Assembly: GCA_002270565.1 (NCBI GenBank)
Contig: NQMI01000014.1
Coordinates: 558,001-622,000 of the forward strand
Length of the DNA: 64,000 bases
Origin: Stenocarpella maydis
Lineage: Eukaryota; Ascomycota; Sordariomycetes; Diaporthales; Diaporthaceae
Reading direction: 5' to 3'
Shown: positions 34,374-46,375 of the stretch, piece after piece
Position numbering within the stretch: position 1 is the first letter of the stretch
Layout: every line of letters begins with the position of its first letter
Translations under genes and position numbers: made by a program
The notes under the pieces: model-generated
What the model was told of the DNA's origin: nothing
Database searches by the model: none
What the model saw: the letters and a program-made list of their open reading frames with translations, nothing else

Positions 34374-37149
34374 CTTGTAGGAAGTATCTTGTGGAAAGGT
34401 GTTGTTGGAGAGAAGGATTGAGTAGGAGGAAAGCCTGGCGGTGGTGGTGGTGGTGGGAAAGAGAGAGAGGGAGGGTGGTTTCGGACTGCTGGGGTGGCAG
34501 GTCGAGAAGGCTGTTTACAAGTTGTCGTTGGTCGGTGATGTTGTTGTGTTGTGGGCAAAGTCGGTGTCTTGGGGTTGGGGGGCGAAAGGTGGGAAGAAAA
34601 AGCAGTAGCAGCAGGCGGCCAGCAGGCCCAGGTAAGGCAGGCACGCTTGGGTGCTGTCCTGGAAATTGGGGCCCTGGCTTTGCTGGCGGTTGGCCCTCTC
34701 TGCTCTGCCTGCCTTGTCTGCGGCCTCTCTCTCACCCTCACCCCTCTCCCTCTCTGGGTCTGGGTCTGGGTCTGGGTCAAGGTCGGCAGGGCTGCGAGCG
34801 GGAAGGGCCACGCCCAATAGAAGGGCTCGCCAGCCAATGTACCCAGCAAAAATCAGCCTTAGCCCAGGGAGGGCAGCGCAAAATTGATAGCGGGGAACAT
34901 CCCAAAATTGAGCCTACCCCACTGCTCCCTGGTCTGCTTTGATACATACCTAAGGCAGGCAGGTAGGTGTACCTTTGGTCTGGGTAGGAGTACATGCACA
35001 CGCACCCACGCACACGCACGAGCACACACGCACGAGCACTCACGCACTCGCACACATCCATCCATCCACCTCTCCTCTCTTCGTCGCTCCCACTCAACCA
35101 GTTCAAACCTGACCAAGCACACTATCTGGCCAACTGGCAGCCCGCACCCACGCAGGGCAGGTTATCGCGCTCGCTCCTTTTCCTGCTGCCCGGCTGGCTG
35201 GGCTGGGCTGGGCTGGCTGGCTGGCTGCCCAAGGTGTGCGTTGTTCCACCACATGTTCTATCGTGGCCCACCATCCCGTCCACCATCTCCGGGCCATGCT
35301 TGCTTGCAAGCACTTCAAGTCATTGCCATGTATGGTCCTCATGAGTGAGCTCGTCGAGGTGGCAGTGATGCAGTACGTACGCACGCACGATTAAGCCTTT
35401 CTCGCTCGCCATCGGCTTGACGAGCCATGTCCGTCGTAGCCAAGCCTTGTCCTACCGTCCGCACATCATCTATAACATTATATTTTGCAATACATTACAC
35501 TTCTGCTGCCGTGCTCTACATAACAGTCATGTGCGTGTTTCTTCTGTGCTTCCCTCTCTCTCCGTTTGTGCTGCTGCTGCACAGGACCATCTGGCCGGTG
35601 CCATCCTTGATCACCAAAGGCTTTCGTCCCATCACTTTACTATTAGGTGCTTTGTATTCTATCTACCATGCCCACGCAGTTGAGCCCCCGTTTACGTATA
35701 TTAGCTGGCCTTGACCGTCTTGTGATCGTCATCCATCCATTCTGTGGGCTCGTCCTCCCCGATCAAGTTCTGGTCCCCCCCCCTTTTTAAAATGCCCCTA
35801 AAATGAAATCACGACAATTTGCCAGCAGCAACCTCGTCACATTCCGCCGCCCTACTAGCCTTATTTTTTTTATTTTGTGAGCAATCCTGTTCCCGAGATA
35901 AGCTCGCCCGAGGATGGCCCTTGCACGGCACGTGTGCGTGGGCCGTCGTATTGGACTGGACCCTGGGGGCCCGGCCCTTTTCAAACCTTCAGCATCGCCA
36001 GTGCGGGCGAACCCAGAAGAATCCCTAGGAATGAAATGGAGAGAGGGGCCCTGAAGGGGGGTGGGGGCGTGTCTTGGGGCACACGCAGCATCTGCCCTGC
36101 GAGCTGCAGCATGACGACAGAACATTGTCGCACAAGCACTTTGTCTGAGCGCCGTTGAGGGCCAGTCCTTCTTCCATCCGTCTCGGCCTGGCTCACCAAA
36201 CCTTCACCGCAACCGGGCCCCCGTCCGGTCCGCCCGCCTGTCCGTCAACAGCTCTGTTTAGTATGTGTGTGTGTGTGTGTGGGTACTATGTATCCTGTCT
36301 AGATCAAATGCAGATGAAGCTATCCAAGCCACCCAGTCATCCCGTGCTACCGCCCCTCAGTGTCATGTGCAGAGCCGTGACCGAGTGATCTTTTGTTGAG
36401 TGCCCAGGACAACGATAGATTGCCCTTCTCTCGGCCTCGGGATTGCGGCAGACTAGGCATCTAGCCATCATCAAAGGGCGGGGAGGGGGGGAGGAAAAGA
36501 AAAAACGGCTTGACAAGCCAGCCAAAAAAGGCCAGGCTCCTGCTCGTCGTCATTGCGTCCGGAACCCGTCGGCCTGAGCCGCGACCACCTCGAACCTTGG
36601 GGCGCTCAGCTGCGGATCGCCAATGGTGTCCGGATAAGATGTGACCGTGACCTGCATCCGGCACCTTCTCCATGGTCTGTGAATAGCTGCCTGTGTCGGC
36701 GGCACGGTAGTAGAAACTGTTTCATTACCGCGTCTATCCTTGTAGCTGTGGTGAGGTGCAACTGGTCACCGCGAATTAACCTTTTTACCACGCATGAGCA
36801 TGACAAGGCGTTGGCACCGGGCGATAGGGCCTCTTCCAAGAAACTGTAAAGATCTGACATGCCATGGAACGTTCGGACGAGCAGTCGTGCGTGAAGTGTA
36901 AGGTTTCTCATTTCTTCTCGTCCTTTTAGCCAGAGATCTACAGCAAAGGCCTCATCATTTGTGCCCAAAATACATGCAAGCCTAGACTCATGTGCAGTTG
37001 CATCCCGAATCCCATCAGCAGCCCAATGCCAAATCAGCCTGACCAGAACGCCCACGCTTTACTTCGCCATACAATCAAGTGAGACCCGCCGAGTAGCAAC
37101 CTCGTTTTCCAGGGACAATTGAAGAGCATGTTAAACCCCAGGGTCCGAA
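34374..37149. other. Long intergenic region, no further gene seen
   Basis: About 2.8 kb. The left part (to about 35.1 kb) is CT/AG-rich and would be the promoter/5' UTR of the minus-strand 14-3-3-like gene. It holds CA-rich and TG repeats. A 149-codon minus frame at 36606-37055 lacks an ATG start and recognisable homology and is not called. Confidence 0.5.
36264..36280. repeat. (TG)n dinucleotide repeat
   Basis: About eight TG units, intergenic. Confidence 0.85.
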
Positions 37150-38397
37150 TTAAAGCTCATCTAGTTGTGAGCTGACATTATACGGAGGCCGGCCCCAATC
37201 AGAAGGATCTCCTCCGGGGACACAAAGACCAAGCCTCCAGAAGTAGTCCCGATGTGCGAAAAATAGCTGCCAGAGCTTCAGCCTCGAGGGCAGAGTCTCA
37301 GGCCAGCCCTCAGCCCACCTCTCCGCCAGAGGCACCTCGCCCACGGCCTCCGCCACCCGGGCCAGCACAGCGCTGTCAGCACCAGCGATGCAGGCCGGAT
37401 CCTCATCGCCACGGCACAGCCTCAGGTCCCCAGCCGCGGGCGGAAGCTCTTCCTTGCTGATGGAGACCTGACCGGCGTGCGGCCTGTACCCCCACTCGCT
37501 GAGCGGCAGCAGCGGCACCGGGTCGCCAACGTGCGTCACGCGGCGGTACGCTCTCCGCTCCAGGTCAGGGTCGTAGCCGTCGAGCCCCCCGAGCCCGAAG
37601 ACTCGGTCGACGTAGTCCACGAACCCGGCGTTGCCGGCCTGCGGCTCCCCGAACGTCGTGACCACCAGGTCGTCCCAGCCCAGCGCGACCTTGAGCTCCA
37701 GCGCCGCCAGAAGCGCGACCGCGCCTCCCAGGCTGTGGCCCACGACGTGGACCGGGTAGTCGCGGTGGCGGGCGCGCACGCTCTTGAGGGCAGGCAGGAC
37801 GAGCTTCCTCGCCTGCATCCACGACTCCAGGAAGCCCATGTGCACGGTGCAGTTGTCACATCTGTTCTCCGTCCCGTTTGCCCTCCTCCCGCCGTCCTCT
37901 GGCTCCGGGTACGGCACATACTCCTGCGGCACCGTGCTCAGGTCGATGACGGTGTTGGTGATGCTGTACGTCCCGCGGAATGCCACCACAATTGCGCCGC
38001 CGCCGCCCTCCTCTCCACTAGCGCCATGCTGCTCGGGGCCCGAAGATCCGTGATCCACCGCCACGTACCCGCAGCTGTCGCTCATCAGGGCGCCCGTGTT
38101 CCACGTCGACGCGAGCCGTAGGTTCGGGAACTCGCTGCAGCGCGAGGCGCACGAGAACGGCGGGGAGATCCCCGTGGTGCCGACGCAGTACGTGATGTCG
38201 ACCAGGCGGGCGAGGCGCTCGAGCGACGCGAAGAAGGAGGTGGAGACGCTGGTGGCCCGGGCGTCACCATCGTCGCTCGAAGTGGAAGAAAGTGGTCGCT
38301 GCTGGGGCTCGGGGTGGGTTTCCGCGGACGAGCCGGCGAGGCTGGCCCGGTCGAGAGCACAGAGGGCAATTACGTGTAGAAAAGAAAGGAGTCGCAT
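37150..38397 (-). CDS. Secreted class 3 lipase (triacylglycerol lipase-like, alpha/beta hydrolase)
   Basis: Single exon, 415 aa. A signal peptide (MRLLSFLHVIALCALDRASLAG) is followed by a short Ser-rich segment and the lipase domain from about residue 55 to 330. The nucleophile elbow is GHSLGG with Ser222; the other triad residues are probably Asp292 (THVGDPVPLLP) and His307 (YRPHAG), spaced as in Rhizomucor-type lipases. The oxyanion region is FRGTYS (140-145). Cysteine pairs near 71/83/87/109 and 180/183 suggest disulfides. It would hydrolyse acylglycerols or other esters outside the cell. Whether it is a true triacylglycerol lipase or a feruloyl-esterase-like member cannot be decided from the sequence. 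Confidence 0.92.
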   Translation of the reverse strand: MRLLSFLHVIALCALDRASLAGSSAETHPEPQQRPLSSTSSDDGDARATSVSTSFFASLERLARLVDITYCVGTTGISPPFSCASRCSEFPNLRLASTWNTGALMSDSCGYVAVDHGSSGPEQHGASGEEGGGGAIVVAFRGTYSITNTVIDLSTVPQEYVPYPEPEDGGRRANGTENRCDNCTVHMGFLESWMQARKLVLPALKSVRARHRDYPVHVVGHSLGGAVALLAALELKVALGWDDLVVTTFGEPQAGNAGFVDYVDRVFGLGGLDGYDPDLERRAYRRVTHVGDPVPLLPLSEWGYRPHAGQVSISKEELPPAAGDLRLCRGDEDPACIAGADSAVLARVAEAVGEVPLAERWAEGWPETLPSRLKLWQLFFAHRDYFWRLGLCVPGGDPSDWGRPPYNVSSQLDEL

Positions 38398-39385
38398 CTT
38401 GCGGGTTGTGGATCAAGTTATAGGGTTGATCGGTGCTCAACCAAAGTCTTGGACTTGGCGAGTGTGTTTACCTTACATCTTCAAGGTGCAAAGGTCGCAG
38501 GGATTCCAGGATCCTGTAGGGAACGACGAGGTATTATAAGAGTGATAAATGCAAGGTGATGGAATGCTGGGGAATAGCAGAGAGAAGTCATAAAGGTCAT
38601 CGTGAGGAGAATGAGTGTGGTGTTTGGAGCATCAGACAGCCACATGACGTCGGCCTGCAGCGGCTTTGGCCGTCTCGGGGGCCAGAGGCTTGGGGTTAGG
38701 GGCAAGGGCGGCAAATGGGTGAGCCACAAGTCTCGGCGTCAATCCCCCCAGGGGTTGGATATCAGCATGCAGGATAAACCAGCCATACCCCAATACCAGA
38801 TTTAACACATTGGGTTTTAGCTAGAATATACATCTAACGATAGGTCTCCAATACGTATACCTTCTGGGTAAAGGTATTATCATATGTATGTAGGCCTGGT
38901 GTTACGGGCTGGTATGAGTGAGTACCCGGGTGGGTGGGTGTTATCAGATTTAAAAGAGTGGGTGTTCCAAGTATCTGTGTACTACGTATAGGTCTCCTAT
39001 ATGGAGGAGGTCTCTGCCCGGTTTACTTTTCCCTCCGATAGTCACTACGGGAGATCCGACAGTTTGTTTCAGGGGCCAAGATTGGATTAAATTAATATCT
39101 GGCACATTGTGGCCGTGGAAATGGCCATATGACAACGCACGAAAGGGGCTTTTCCGACATCAGGACCTGTGCAACAACAATACAACAATAACCGGGTCCC
39201 TCCAATATCCCGACGCTGTTGTCGCCGTTGGGAGGGTTCTGTGTAAACCAGCGAATTCTACTACCCGACCGCCGCCCTCACACATTCTTCACCAGTAGCC
39301 CTGGGTATCATTTTTCGTACCTCATATTGTGATGTCTTCCCGTGCTGTTAAGCCTGCACAGCGATCATGAATCCCGCCAAATCCC
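38398..39385. other. Intergenic region, no gene seen
   Basis: About 1 kb; the promoter of the lipase gene lies at its left end. Only short frames; moderately AT-rich from 38800 to 39120. Confidence 0.55.
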
Positions 39386-40094
39386 TCAAGCTCGTCGGAC
39401 CAGACGGGTAGGTCCCGGTCCACCACCTCCTCCGGGCCTCAGAGGCTGGAGACTGGTGAACATCCCCTGGTACGTTGGTTGATTGGCAGCACACTTGAGT
39501 CCTGCTCCGTCGGTGATATTTGCGCATGCCAACGTAGGGACCCACGAGCCTGAAGTCTCGTATTGCACCCTAACCCCTCATTAGTACTAGGGATGCCCTT
39601 GGATAAAGACCTGCGTGATACTTACGAGCTCGTGGGACAGGCCAGCTCAATCAAGGTCAATTTCTTGTTCTGCCAGATGAAGCTGACAGCTGAGTCGTCA
39701 CATGCGTATCTTGCAGCGAGCCCTGCTGCGCCAATGTTCTTCGAGGTTGAGTTCAGGCTGCAAGTGGTATTGATCCCCGTGTCTAAGTCGGCATCTATTA
39801 CTTGTCAGTTGCCGGAAAGGGAGGCTGAGGTAGTGATACCCCCTGATGTCTTCGAAGGAAAGGAGCTTTGAGGGTATCATGGAATTTCGACCGAAGCTTA
39901 CAGCCAAAATTGAGTTCTGTTGTGTTCGAAGCACTGGCCGTGAAGGTTGTGAACCCCTGAATGGTAAAATATGCAGGGTATTCACAGTCCTGCGCCAGGT
40001 TCTCCTTTGGGATGGCGTCGAAATACGACAACTCCTTGATGTTCTTGGTAGCCGCCGCCAGAGGGGCGAGGCAGGCGACGAGGGCGGGCCTCAT
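39386..40094 (-). CDS. Small secreted cysteine-rich glycoprotein, effector/allergen-like
   Basis: Three exons: 40094-39902, 39794-39626 and 39569-39386. Introns are 107 nt (GTAAGC...AATAG) and 56 nt (GTAAGT, perfect TACTAAT branch, GTTAG). The product is 181 aa: signal peptide MRPALVACLAPLAAA, then a mature chain with six Cys (37, 76, 96, 117, 136, 147) and four N-glycosylation sequons (57, 73, 79, 138). The pattern of beta-strand-like segments, C-x-D-D-x-A-V-S-F-I-W and a C-terminal Cys pair recalls secreted Alt a 1/AA1-like proteins of fungi, but the resemblance is loose. The Gly/Pro-rich C-terminal 20 residues are probably unstructured. A later acceptor in intron 2 (CTTCAG) would change the last exon's frame and lose the Cys pattern. 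Confidence 0.7.
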
Positions 40095-41578
40095 TCTGGT
40101 AGATCTTGTGGGGGTTTGCGGAGAGAGGCACGGGCGGGAAGGGGTCCAGAAAGGGAGCGAGAGGAAGCGAAAGATGTTGATCTACAAGGTGTAGATGTTT
40201 GCGCGGGAGGACGGTACGAAGCAACAACGAGCCAAGACATGGACAGATGGGGGAACGGCGAACAAAAGCTTCTAGTATGCCAGTGCCTCCCATCAACCCC
40301 TGAATGAGGCATGGATTTGGCAGTGGTACCCTGCGGATCCCTTTTGCCAGCATTGTAGATCACAAGTGGGCAGTGCGAGTCACTATCGGTACTACACTAT
40401 GATTACGCATGTTGGAAGGCAGGAAAGCCGGGGCTCGGGTTGTAACTGGCAACCCGAGGAGGGCTCAAAGTGTGACATCGGACGACGCAATGAGTCTCGT
40501 ATGGGTCCTCGTCCCAGGACTTCAGTTATTACAGACGGATGCTCCTGGTGCCTCCGTATAGTTGCCTGTTTGCCTGCTTGCACAAATGTGATGATTGGCC
40601 TCCGACCAATGGCAGTTTCGTTTGGTCGATCTCGACAAAGAAACCTTCCCGTAAACACGACATGGCAGGCGGCAGATCAACGTTATGCTACCAATGCGCG
40701 AATAGCAGAACACTCTGCGGGTCGAGGGTGACGGCCACTGCACCGAAGGCGACCTGTATCACACCGTATCTCTTGGTGTAAGGAGAATGTGCCCTGCCGT
40801 TGTGAAACTGCACTGCCACAGATGCCGAGGGGCTGGCTGGTCGGCCAAACGAAGAGACGAGGATCAGCAGCTCCTGAGATGCCAGCATGAACCTCACCCG
40901 GACGGTACGTCACGGCGTGACCATGAGAGACGTCGATCGAATTTTGCAGCGCAGGTTTAATGCAAGTCATGGTCAACACGTGATACTTATACTTGCCAGG
41001 CCAGGCATAATTTCCAATACAGTAGGAGACAAGATAGATAGATAGTATGATATCGATTGTGCATGCATTCAAGAGTATTGTAGTTATTAGTGCATGTTGA
41101 TGTACATCCCTTATCTTAGCCAGCGTCCGGGGACCTTCGATATACAAGGCAGCCTTGACTCAAGTCCACGACTCACAAACATGGGTGCCACGAATATGTG
41201 GCTGAACCGTCTACAGGTCGTACAGGAATCACGGTGGCAGTACTCCATGTCCTGCAAGTGTAGCGCACCTAGTGTACTCCGTAGGTAGAGGCAATAAACG
41301 ACAAGGTAATAATACCTAGTAGAAAGAAGACTTCAGGTACAGCCCAGATGAGGGTTAGGGTTAAACACCGCACAGCATCTTGGGCAGGGCAATGCTCTCG
41401 TCTCCATTGGTCACTCCTTCCCCACAATCGGGCAATCCACCTTCCGGCCTAGCGTCCGCACCCACACCCGCTCGCACTCAATCCTAAAACTTTTTGCGGC
41501 TGCAACATTTCCTCACCGGCCGAACTTCCTTCCCCCCCCCCCTTCATCGACAACCTCACCCACAGCCACCCCGACAAA
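40095..41578. other. Divergent intergenic region
   Basis: About 1.5 kb between the secreted protein (-) and eL36 (+). Contains a telomere-like box near the eL36 start and a TACTCCGTA motif at 41275. No gene supported. Confidence 0.55.
41351..41364 (+). promoter_or_regulatory. Telobox-like element upstream of eL36
   Basis: AGGGTTAGGGTTAA, two telomeric TTAGGG-type units, lies about 215 bp upstream of the eL36 ATG. Teloboxes bound by Tbf1-like Myb factors are known in ribosomal-protein promoters of several fungi, so this is a plausible coregulatory site. A chance interstitial telomere-like match is the alternative. Confidence 0.45.
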
Positions 41579-42225
41579 ATGGCCAAGGAAGCGACCGCCC
41601 GTTCGGGCCTGATTGTCGGCATCAACAAGGGCCACGTACGTTGAAAGGAGCCCCAGTCTCACCTCGTGGAGGATCTCTGCGCTGTACTCCACGCGAGGCA
41701 GCTGTGGATGATGGACTTTGAAGCTGATTGTCGGTCTTTTGCGAAAATGTAGAAAACCACCCCTCGCGTCGTCAAGCCTCGTGTCTCCCGCACCAAGGGC
41801 CACCTGAGCAAGCGCACCGCTTTCGTCCGAGACATCGTCAAGGAGGTTGCTGGGTAAGTGCCTTTTGAAACCGTTCCCTCGCTCGCCCCCACTTCTCGAG
41901 AAGCAGCTGCTGCCGGACACGGAGCATCGGGAAAACCACCTGGGTACCTCTAAACATCAGGAGCCATCAATACTGACGTTGGACAACAATAGTCTCGCCC
42001 CCTATGAGAAGCGTGTGATCGAGTTGCTCCGCAACTCCCGTGACAAGCGTGCCCGTAAGCTCGCCAAGAAGAGGGTACGTCCTCAGCTCTCCGTCCAACT
42101 CGACGCCAGGGACCCAGGGACCCAGTATTGACCAATATATCCAGCTCGGTACCTTCGGTCGTGCCAAGAAGAAGGTCGACGAGCTCCAGCGTGTCATCGC
42201 TGAGTCCCGTCGTGCCGGCCACTAA
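41579..42225 (+). CDS. RPL36: 60S ribosomal protein eL36
   Basis: Four exons: 41579-41635, 41753-41853, 41993-42074 and 42145-42225. Introns are 117, 139 and 70 nt, with GTACGT/GTAAGT donors and TAG/CAG acceptors. The product is 106 aa, the normal length. Family landmarks: [11 protein letters not shown] at the N-terminus, [29 protein letters not shown] in the middle, and [25 protein letters not shown] near the end, with the very basic composition expected. It is a structural protein of the large ribosomal subunit. High intron density in a short gene with introns early in the frame is usual for fungal ribosomal protein genes. Confidence 0.97.
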
Positions 42226-42938
42226 GCGTGCCTCTTTCGTACGTCGACGACTCTAGACAAGCAACGACACGGGTTAGGATTACGTTCCGGCGTTTAGTTT
42301 GATAGGGATTTGATGGACCAAAAACCTGGTGGAGGAACCGAGGATATGGGCACGGCTTCAGCATGTCGTGAGAGCTGCCAGGCGTCAAGATGAACGTCAC
42401 TTCGATACCAAATGATGATACTTTGAAGAACCAAATCCATGATCTCCTGCGTCTAGCTTGCCAGTCTACTTGCTGTGCATTTCACTCCTGCGCCCCATGC
42501 GAAAATGGCCCCAATTTCAGGCGTAACTCCAAAGCCATCGAGGATCGACTGTACGCCCTGAGCAGCTTTCCATGTACGTTGACGATATCCAGGTTTGCCA
42601 TCAAGCAACAACCCCCAAGTCAACAAGCAAAGCAGCCATTCAATGCAATCTTCACGCAGACGAGGTAATCGACTCACCTTTCCCCATCAACTTGAAAACA
42701 GTGAAACTGTTCCTCTCTCAGGAGGTGGCGTTTGAGCAATCGGTCGCTAGGAAAGGCAATGATATTACTGCTTTGCCGCAGCCTCTACTACCCGCCCCCA
42801 CCCATACTGAGCAGCAGCAAATGTTGAATACAGTAGATGTTCTTGAATCCACACCCCAATCCCGGTGAACCCCAGTCCCGAAACGCCAGGCACCGTTGCT
42901 CTTGTGACACAATGTGTGTTCTTTCCCATATTGGACGT
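42226..42938. other. Convergent intergenic region, no gene seen
   Basis: About 0.7 kb between the 3' ends of eL36 and the UBX gene; presumed 3' UTRs and terminators. Confidence 0.6.
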
Positions 42939-44649
42939 CTATTTCTTTGACAAGCCCTTCAACCACTTGGGCATCTTGCGGGGGCCACCGCTTTCATTGT
43001 TTGTTGACTGCGTCGGAGCTGGAGCTGGGGCTGGGGTGCAGCTCTCGCCCTCGTCCTCCACCTGGGGTGTCTGCGGAAGCTCGACCTTCTTGGCCCGACT
43101 GGCGAAGCTTTCCTTCAAGAATTGGGCCTTCTTGATATCCTGAGACACATCTTTCTCCCAGACGAGATTCAGAAGGACTCGTCCCGACATCTTGTAGCCC
43201 CTGACGAGGTTATGCTTGATCCCATCTTCATCTTTGATGACGATCGGAGGGGGTGGGCCAGGTAACACCAGCTTGAATGAAGCAGAATCATTCTCCATAA
43301 CACCACGGACCGCTTTGTAAATGGTTGAACCAGTGTCCTGGGGCCCGAAAATCCACTGCGCGGAGGTCTCGTCCGGAAATCGCACCTTCACTTCAACTTT
43401 TTTGACTGCTGCAGTCTTAGCCTCTGCGGCTTGGGCTTCCGCCGCAAGCTCAGCGTCGGACTTGAGCCGCTTATTGACAGCATTCGCCTGCAAGTTTTGC
43501 TGGTGTGCCTGGGCGTGTGCAATTGTCGGAGTGTAGACAGAGTCGGGGATGTTTATAGAGGCAGCAGCCGGCGTGGTGTTTGTAGGTGCTGAAAAGATGC
43601 CGACAGGCTCGAGGCTTGAGGTGCTCAGGCCAGAGTCATGGTCCTCACCACCGGTCGAATGAGGTTGAACGTCCCCATCGTCGACTTCCATAGCTTCAAC
43701 CTGCTGCGAAATCCCCTGGTTCGTCTGTCCGTCAGACGGCAGACCTACCGCGTTGACAGGCGGCGTGTCTGATTGCTTTGGGCCAGCACCTTGTGAGCGA
43801 TCAGTGGCTACTACTGCCTCTGTTTCTGCAACCAAGGGAGCCTGGAGATCGGTACTATCGAAGCTCTCCGGGTTTGGTGTGTCCAGAAGCGATTCGGTCT
43901 TCGCTGACGACGGCCCAGGGACCACAGTCTTCTCCTTTGCGCCTGACTTTTCTTCATCCTTGAAGAATTGGGAGATGTCCTGCATCGCGTCGTTGAGCGT
44001 CGTGTCTGTGGGCTTGAAAAACAACTGTACCATGTGACTCCCAGAGGTGAGGCCCAGTTGAGAGAGAGGTTTCTGAAAGTCTGCCAGAGTCGCTATCTCC
44101 CGGTTCATGATTCGAAGTGACGGCATCTCATAAAAAAGTTGCCCACTGCCTGCCTGGGTGCCGTTGCTGGTCTGCGGTATACCTCGATCGGTGAAGTTGA
44201 ATTTGTGCCCAGACGGCGACCCCTTCGACTCAAACTGCCGTAACATCTTCCAAAGCGTGGTATCGCTTCTGAACTTTTCCGTAAGGCGTCCGTTGGGAAT
44301 TCCTCTGCCCTCGGATTCCGGGAGTTTGAGGGCGATATTCACCGCCGAGGTGGTCTTTGAAGTTGCTACAAGCTCAAGTTTGGCACCCGGAGTGAGAGAA
44401 GTCAGGCGGAACTGATCGCTGAGATTGATTACATTGTTCTTGTGCCTGGCATGTCCGTTAGGTCACAGGTACAGCGTACATGACAAGTCCACCCTGACGA
44501 GAGTCTACTTACTTAAGAGACCACTTGTCCACCTGCAAGTTTAGCTTCTTGCAAGCCTCCTCTAGAACATCGAACATGTATGTTCCAGGGTTGACCTTGA
44601 CACTGACGCGCTTGACGTCGGGCGAAACGACCACCACGTGAGAAGACAT
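42939..44649 (-). CDS. UBX-domain protein of TUG/ASPL (Ubx4) type
   Basis: Two exons: 44649-44513 and 44445-42939. The intron is 67 nt (GTAAGT...GCCAG) and splits the Lys codon in SLKHKNNVINLSD. The product is 547 aa. The N-terminal TUG-type ubiquitin-like domain occupies about residues 3-75 (VKRVSVKVNPGTYMFDVLEEA ... LTSLTPGAKLELV). A Ser/Pro-rich middle region follows. The C-terminal UBX domain is at about 400-490 (VEVKVRFPDETSAQW ... LNLVWEKDV). By family knowledge such proteins bind the Cdc48/p97 ATPase, and ASPL disassembles p97 hexamers; yeast Ubx4 acts with Cdc48 in ER-associated degradation. The start at 44649 is supported by the conserved MSSHVVVVSPD. Divergent from PUP3, with 0.9 kb between them. 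Confidence 0.9.
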
Positions 44650-45541
44650 TTCGAGGAGGGTAGAATGGGACCGGCGAGCAGTGAAAGACGATGTACAACG
44701 TTGTGGACAGATGCTGGAGAGGGTGCCCAAAGAAGCCTGAGGACGTTTGTTCGGAGTTGGCTGCAATCTCACACCCTCAGAAGAGCTGTGTGATCCCGTA
44801 GTATGAAAGCGCCGGGGCAAAAGAGCAACCCGAGATGTCCCTTCCTGAAACCTTTCCTGCTCAACGATGGTGGTGAGCTTCCAAGTGCACCGTTGATCCA
44901 CCAGCAGCAGCCCCTCCACGGACAGCGGGGCAGGGACTATCGATTACGACGGTGATGATAGCACCTAGTGGCCGGAATAATCTAAACCAAAAGGCTTCAC
45001 TGACTCGCCGGAGGAAGATGGGGGAGGCTAGCAATTTATATGTGAAATTTTGTCACAAACAAGAGGCTGTGGAGTGAGGTGGTGTCAAGCAGCGTGTTGA
45101 GCAATCCGGACAGCCAGCGGCTGATGAAGCAGGCAGGCAGGCAGCCTTGTGAGATCATATCTAAGTCCCTCTACTGTACTATAGTGCTGCATTCAGTCCC
45201 CTGGAGCTACCAGGAAGAAGGCGCCAGAAGAGCTACGTGCCAATACCGCTTCTTGACCAATCAACGCCAGAAGCCGACCTGCAGGGGGTGGCCCTACGTA
45301 CTGCTCCTACCACCTGGAGCCGAACTTACGCAGCTCACAGGTTGCCTTGAAGCTTTCCCATGCCTCGCCCGGACCTCCACCAGCTGCATCAAGACGCCAA
45401 CATTGACCTCAACTCCATCCCACCCGCGTCTCCGCAAGCCCGTCCACAGCCAACCCCTCTGACTTGGACGATACATCGCCAGGCCCATACCGAGCCATCC
45501 CCATCTCAGGCTTGATCCTTGGCTACACTCAGATAAGCAAG

Positions 45542-46375
45542 ATGGTGAGAACCAGAGACCATAGCCGAGCAAACACCCATAGCTAACTAACTTCCTTCAT
45601 AGTCGTCGCCCTTCTCAATAAGTCAGCCTCTCACCATGCCCTCGAACCTCCAAGCCCTCGACCCCAAACCCCCGAAGCTAACCACGGACTCCAACAGACG
45701 GCGGCGCCTGCGTCGCAATGGTCGGCAAGGACTGTGTTGCCATCGCCTGTGACCTGCGCCTCGGCGTCCAAGCCCTCACCGTCTCCAACAACTTCCCCAA
45801 AATCTTCAGCTACGGCGACAGCGTATACCTGGGCCTGACGGGCCTGGCCACAGACGTCAACACCGTGTCCGACCTGTTCAGGTACAAGGTCAACATGTAC
45901 CGCCTGCGCGAGGAGCGCGCCATCGCACCCACCACCTTCGCCAACCTGGTCTCGAGTTCGCTGTACGAGAAGCGCTTCGGCCCCTACTTCGTCAGCCCCG
46001 TTGTCGCCGGTCTGGAGCCCAAGACGGGGAAGCCCTTCATCTGCGGTTTCGACAGCATCGGGTGCATTGACTTTGCCAAGGACTTCATCGTGAGCGGCAC
46101 GGCGACGGAGCAGCTGTTTGGCATGTGTGAGAACTTGTGGGAGCCTGATCTGGTACGTTGGCCAGGGGGAATACACGCGTCTGACGATATCACAAGCTCA
46201 ACAGCACAACGCTAACACGGACTGGCTACAGGGACCCGATGAGCTGTTCGAGACGATCTCCCAGGCCCTACTGAACGCCGTCGATCGAGACGCCTTGTCA
46301 GGCTGGGGCGCACATGTTTATATCATTGAGAAGGACAAGGTGACGAAGAGGCTTCTCAAGGGACGACAAGATTAA
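45542..46375 (+). CDS. PUP3: 20S proteasome subunit beta-3
   Basis: Four exons: 45542-45544, 45603-45621, 45698-46152 and 46232-46375. The first coding exon is the ATG alone, followed by GTGAGA; exon 2 has 19 nt; intron 2 starts with an unusual GTCAGC. Joined, they give [20 protein letters not shown], the conserved beta-3 start. The product is 206 aa, the usual length. Other landmarks: [61 protein letters not shown], and the C-terminal [19 protein letters not shown]. Beta-3 is a non-catalytic ring subunit lacking a Thr nucleophile. Promoter and possible 5' UTR lie in the 0.9-kb region shared with the divergent UBX gene. Confidence 0.95.

Noticed and set aside
36606..37055. 149-codon minus frame with fairly protein-like sequence
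   Set aside because: It starts with GTG rather than ATG, has no recognisable family, and no convincing upstream exon was found; at best a gene remnant.
39348..39545. Alternative last exon of the secreted Cys-rich protein (CTTCAG acceptor)
   Set aside because: It changes the frame and loses the regular Cys pair; the earlier GTTAG acceptor directly after a perfect TACTAAT branch is better.
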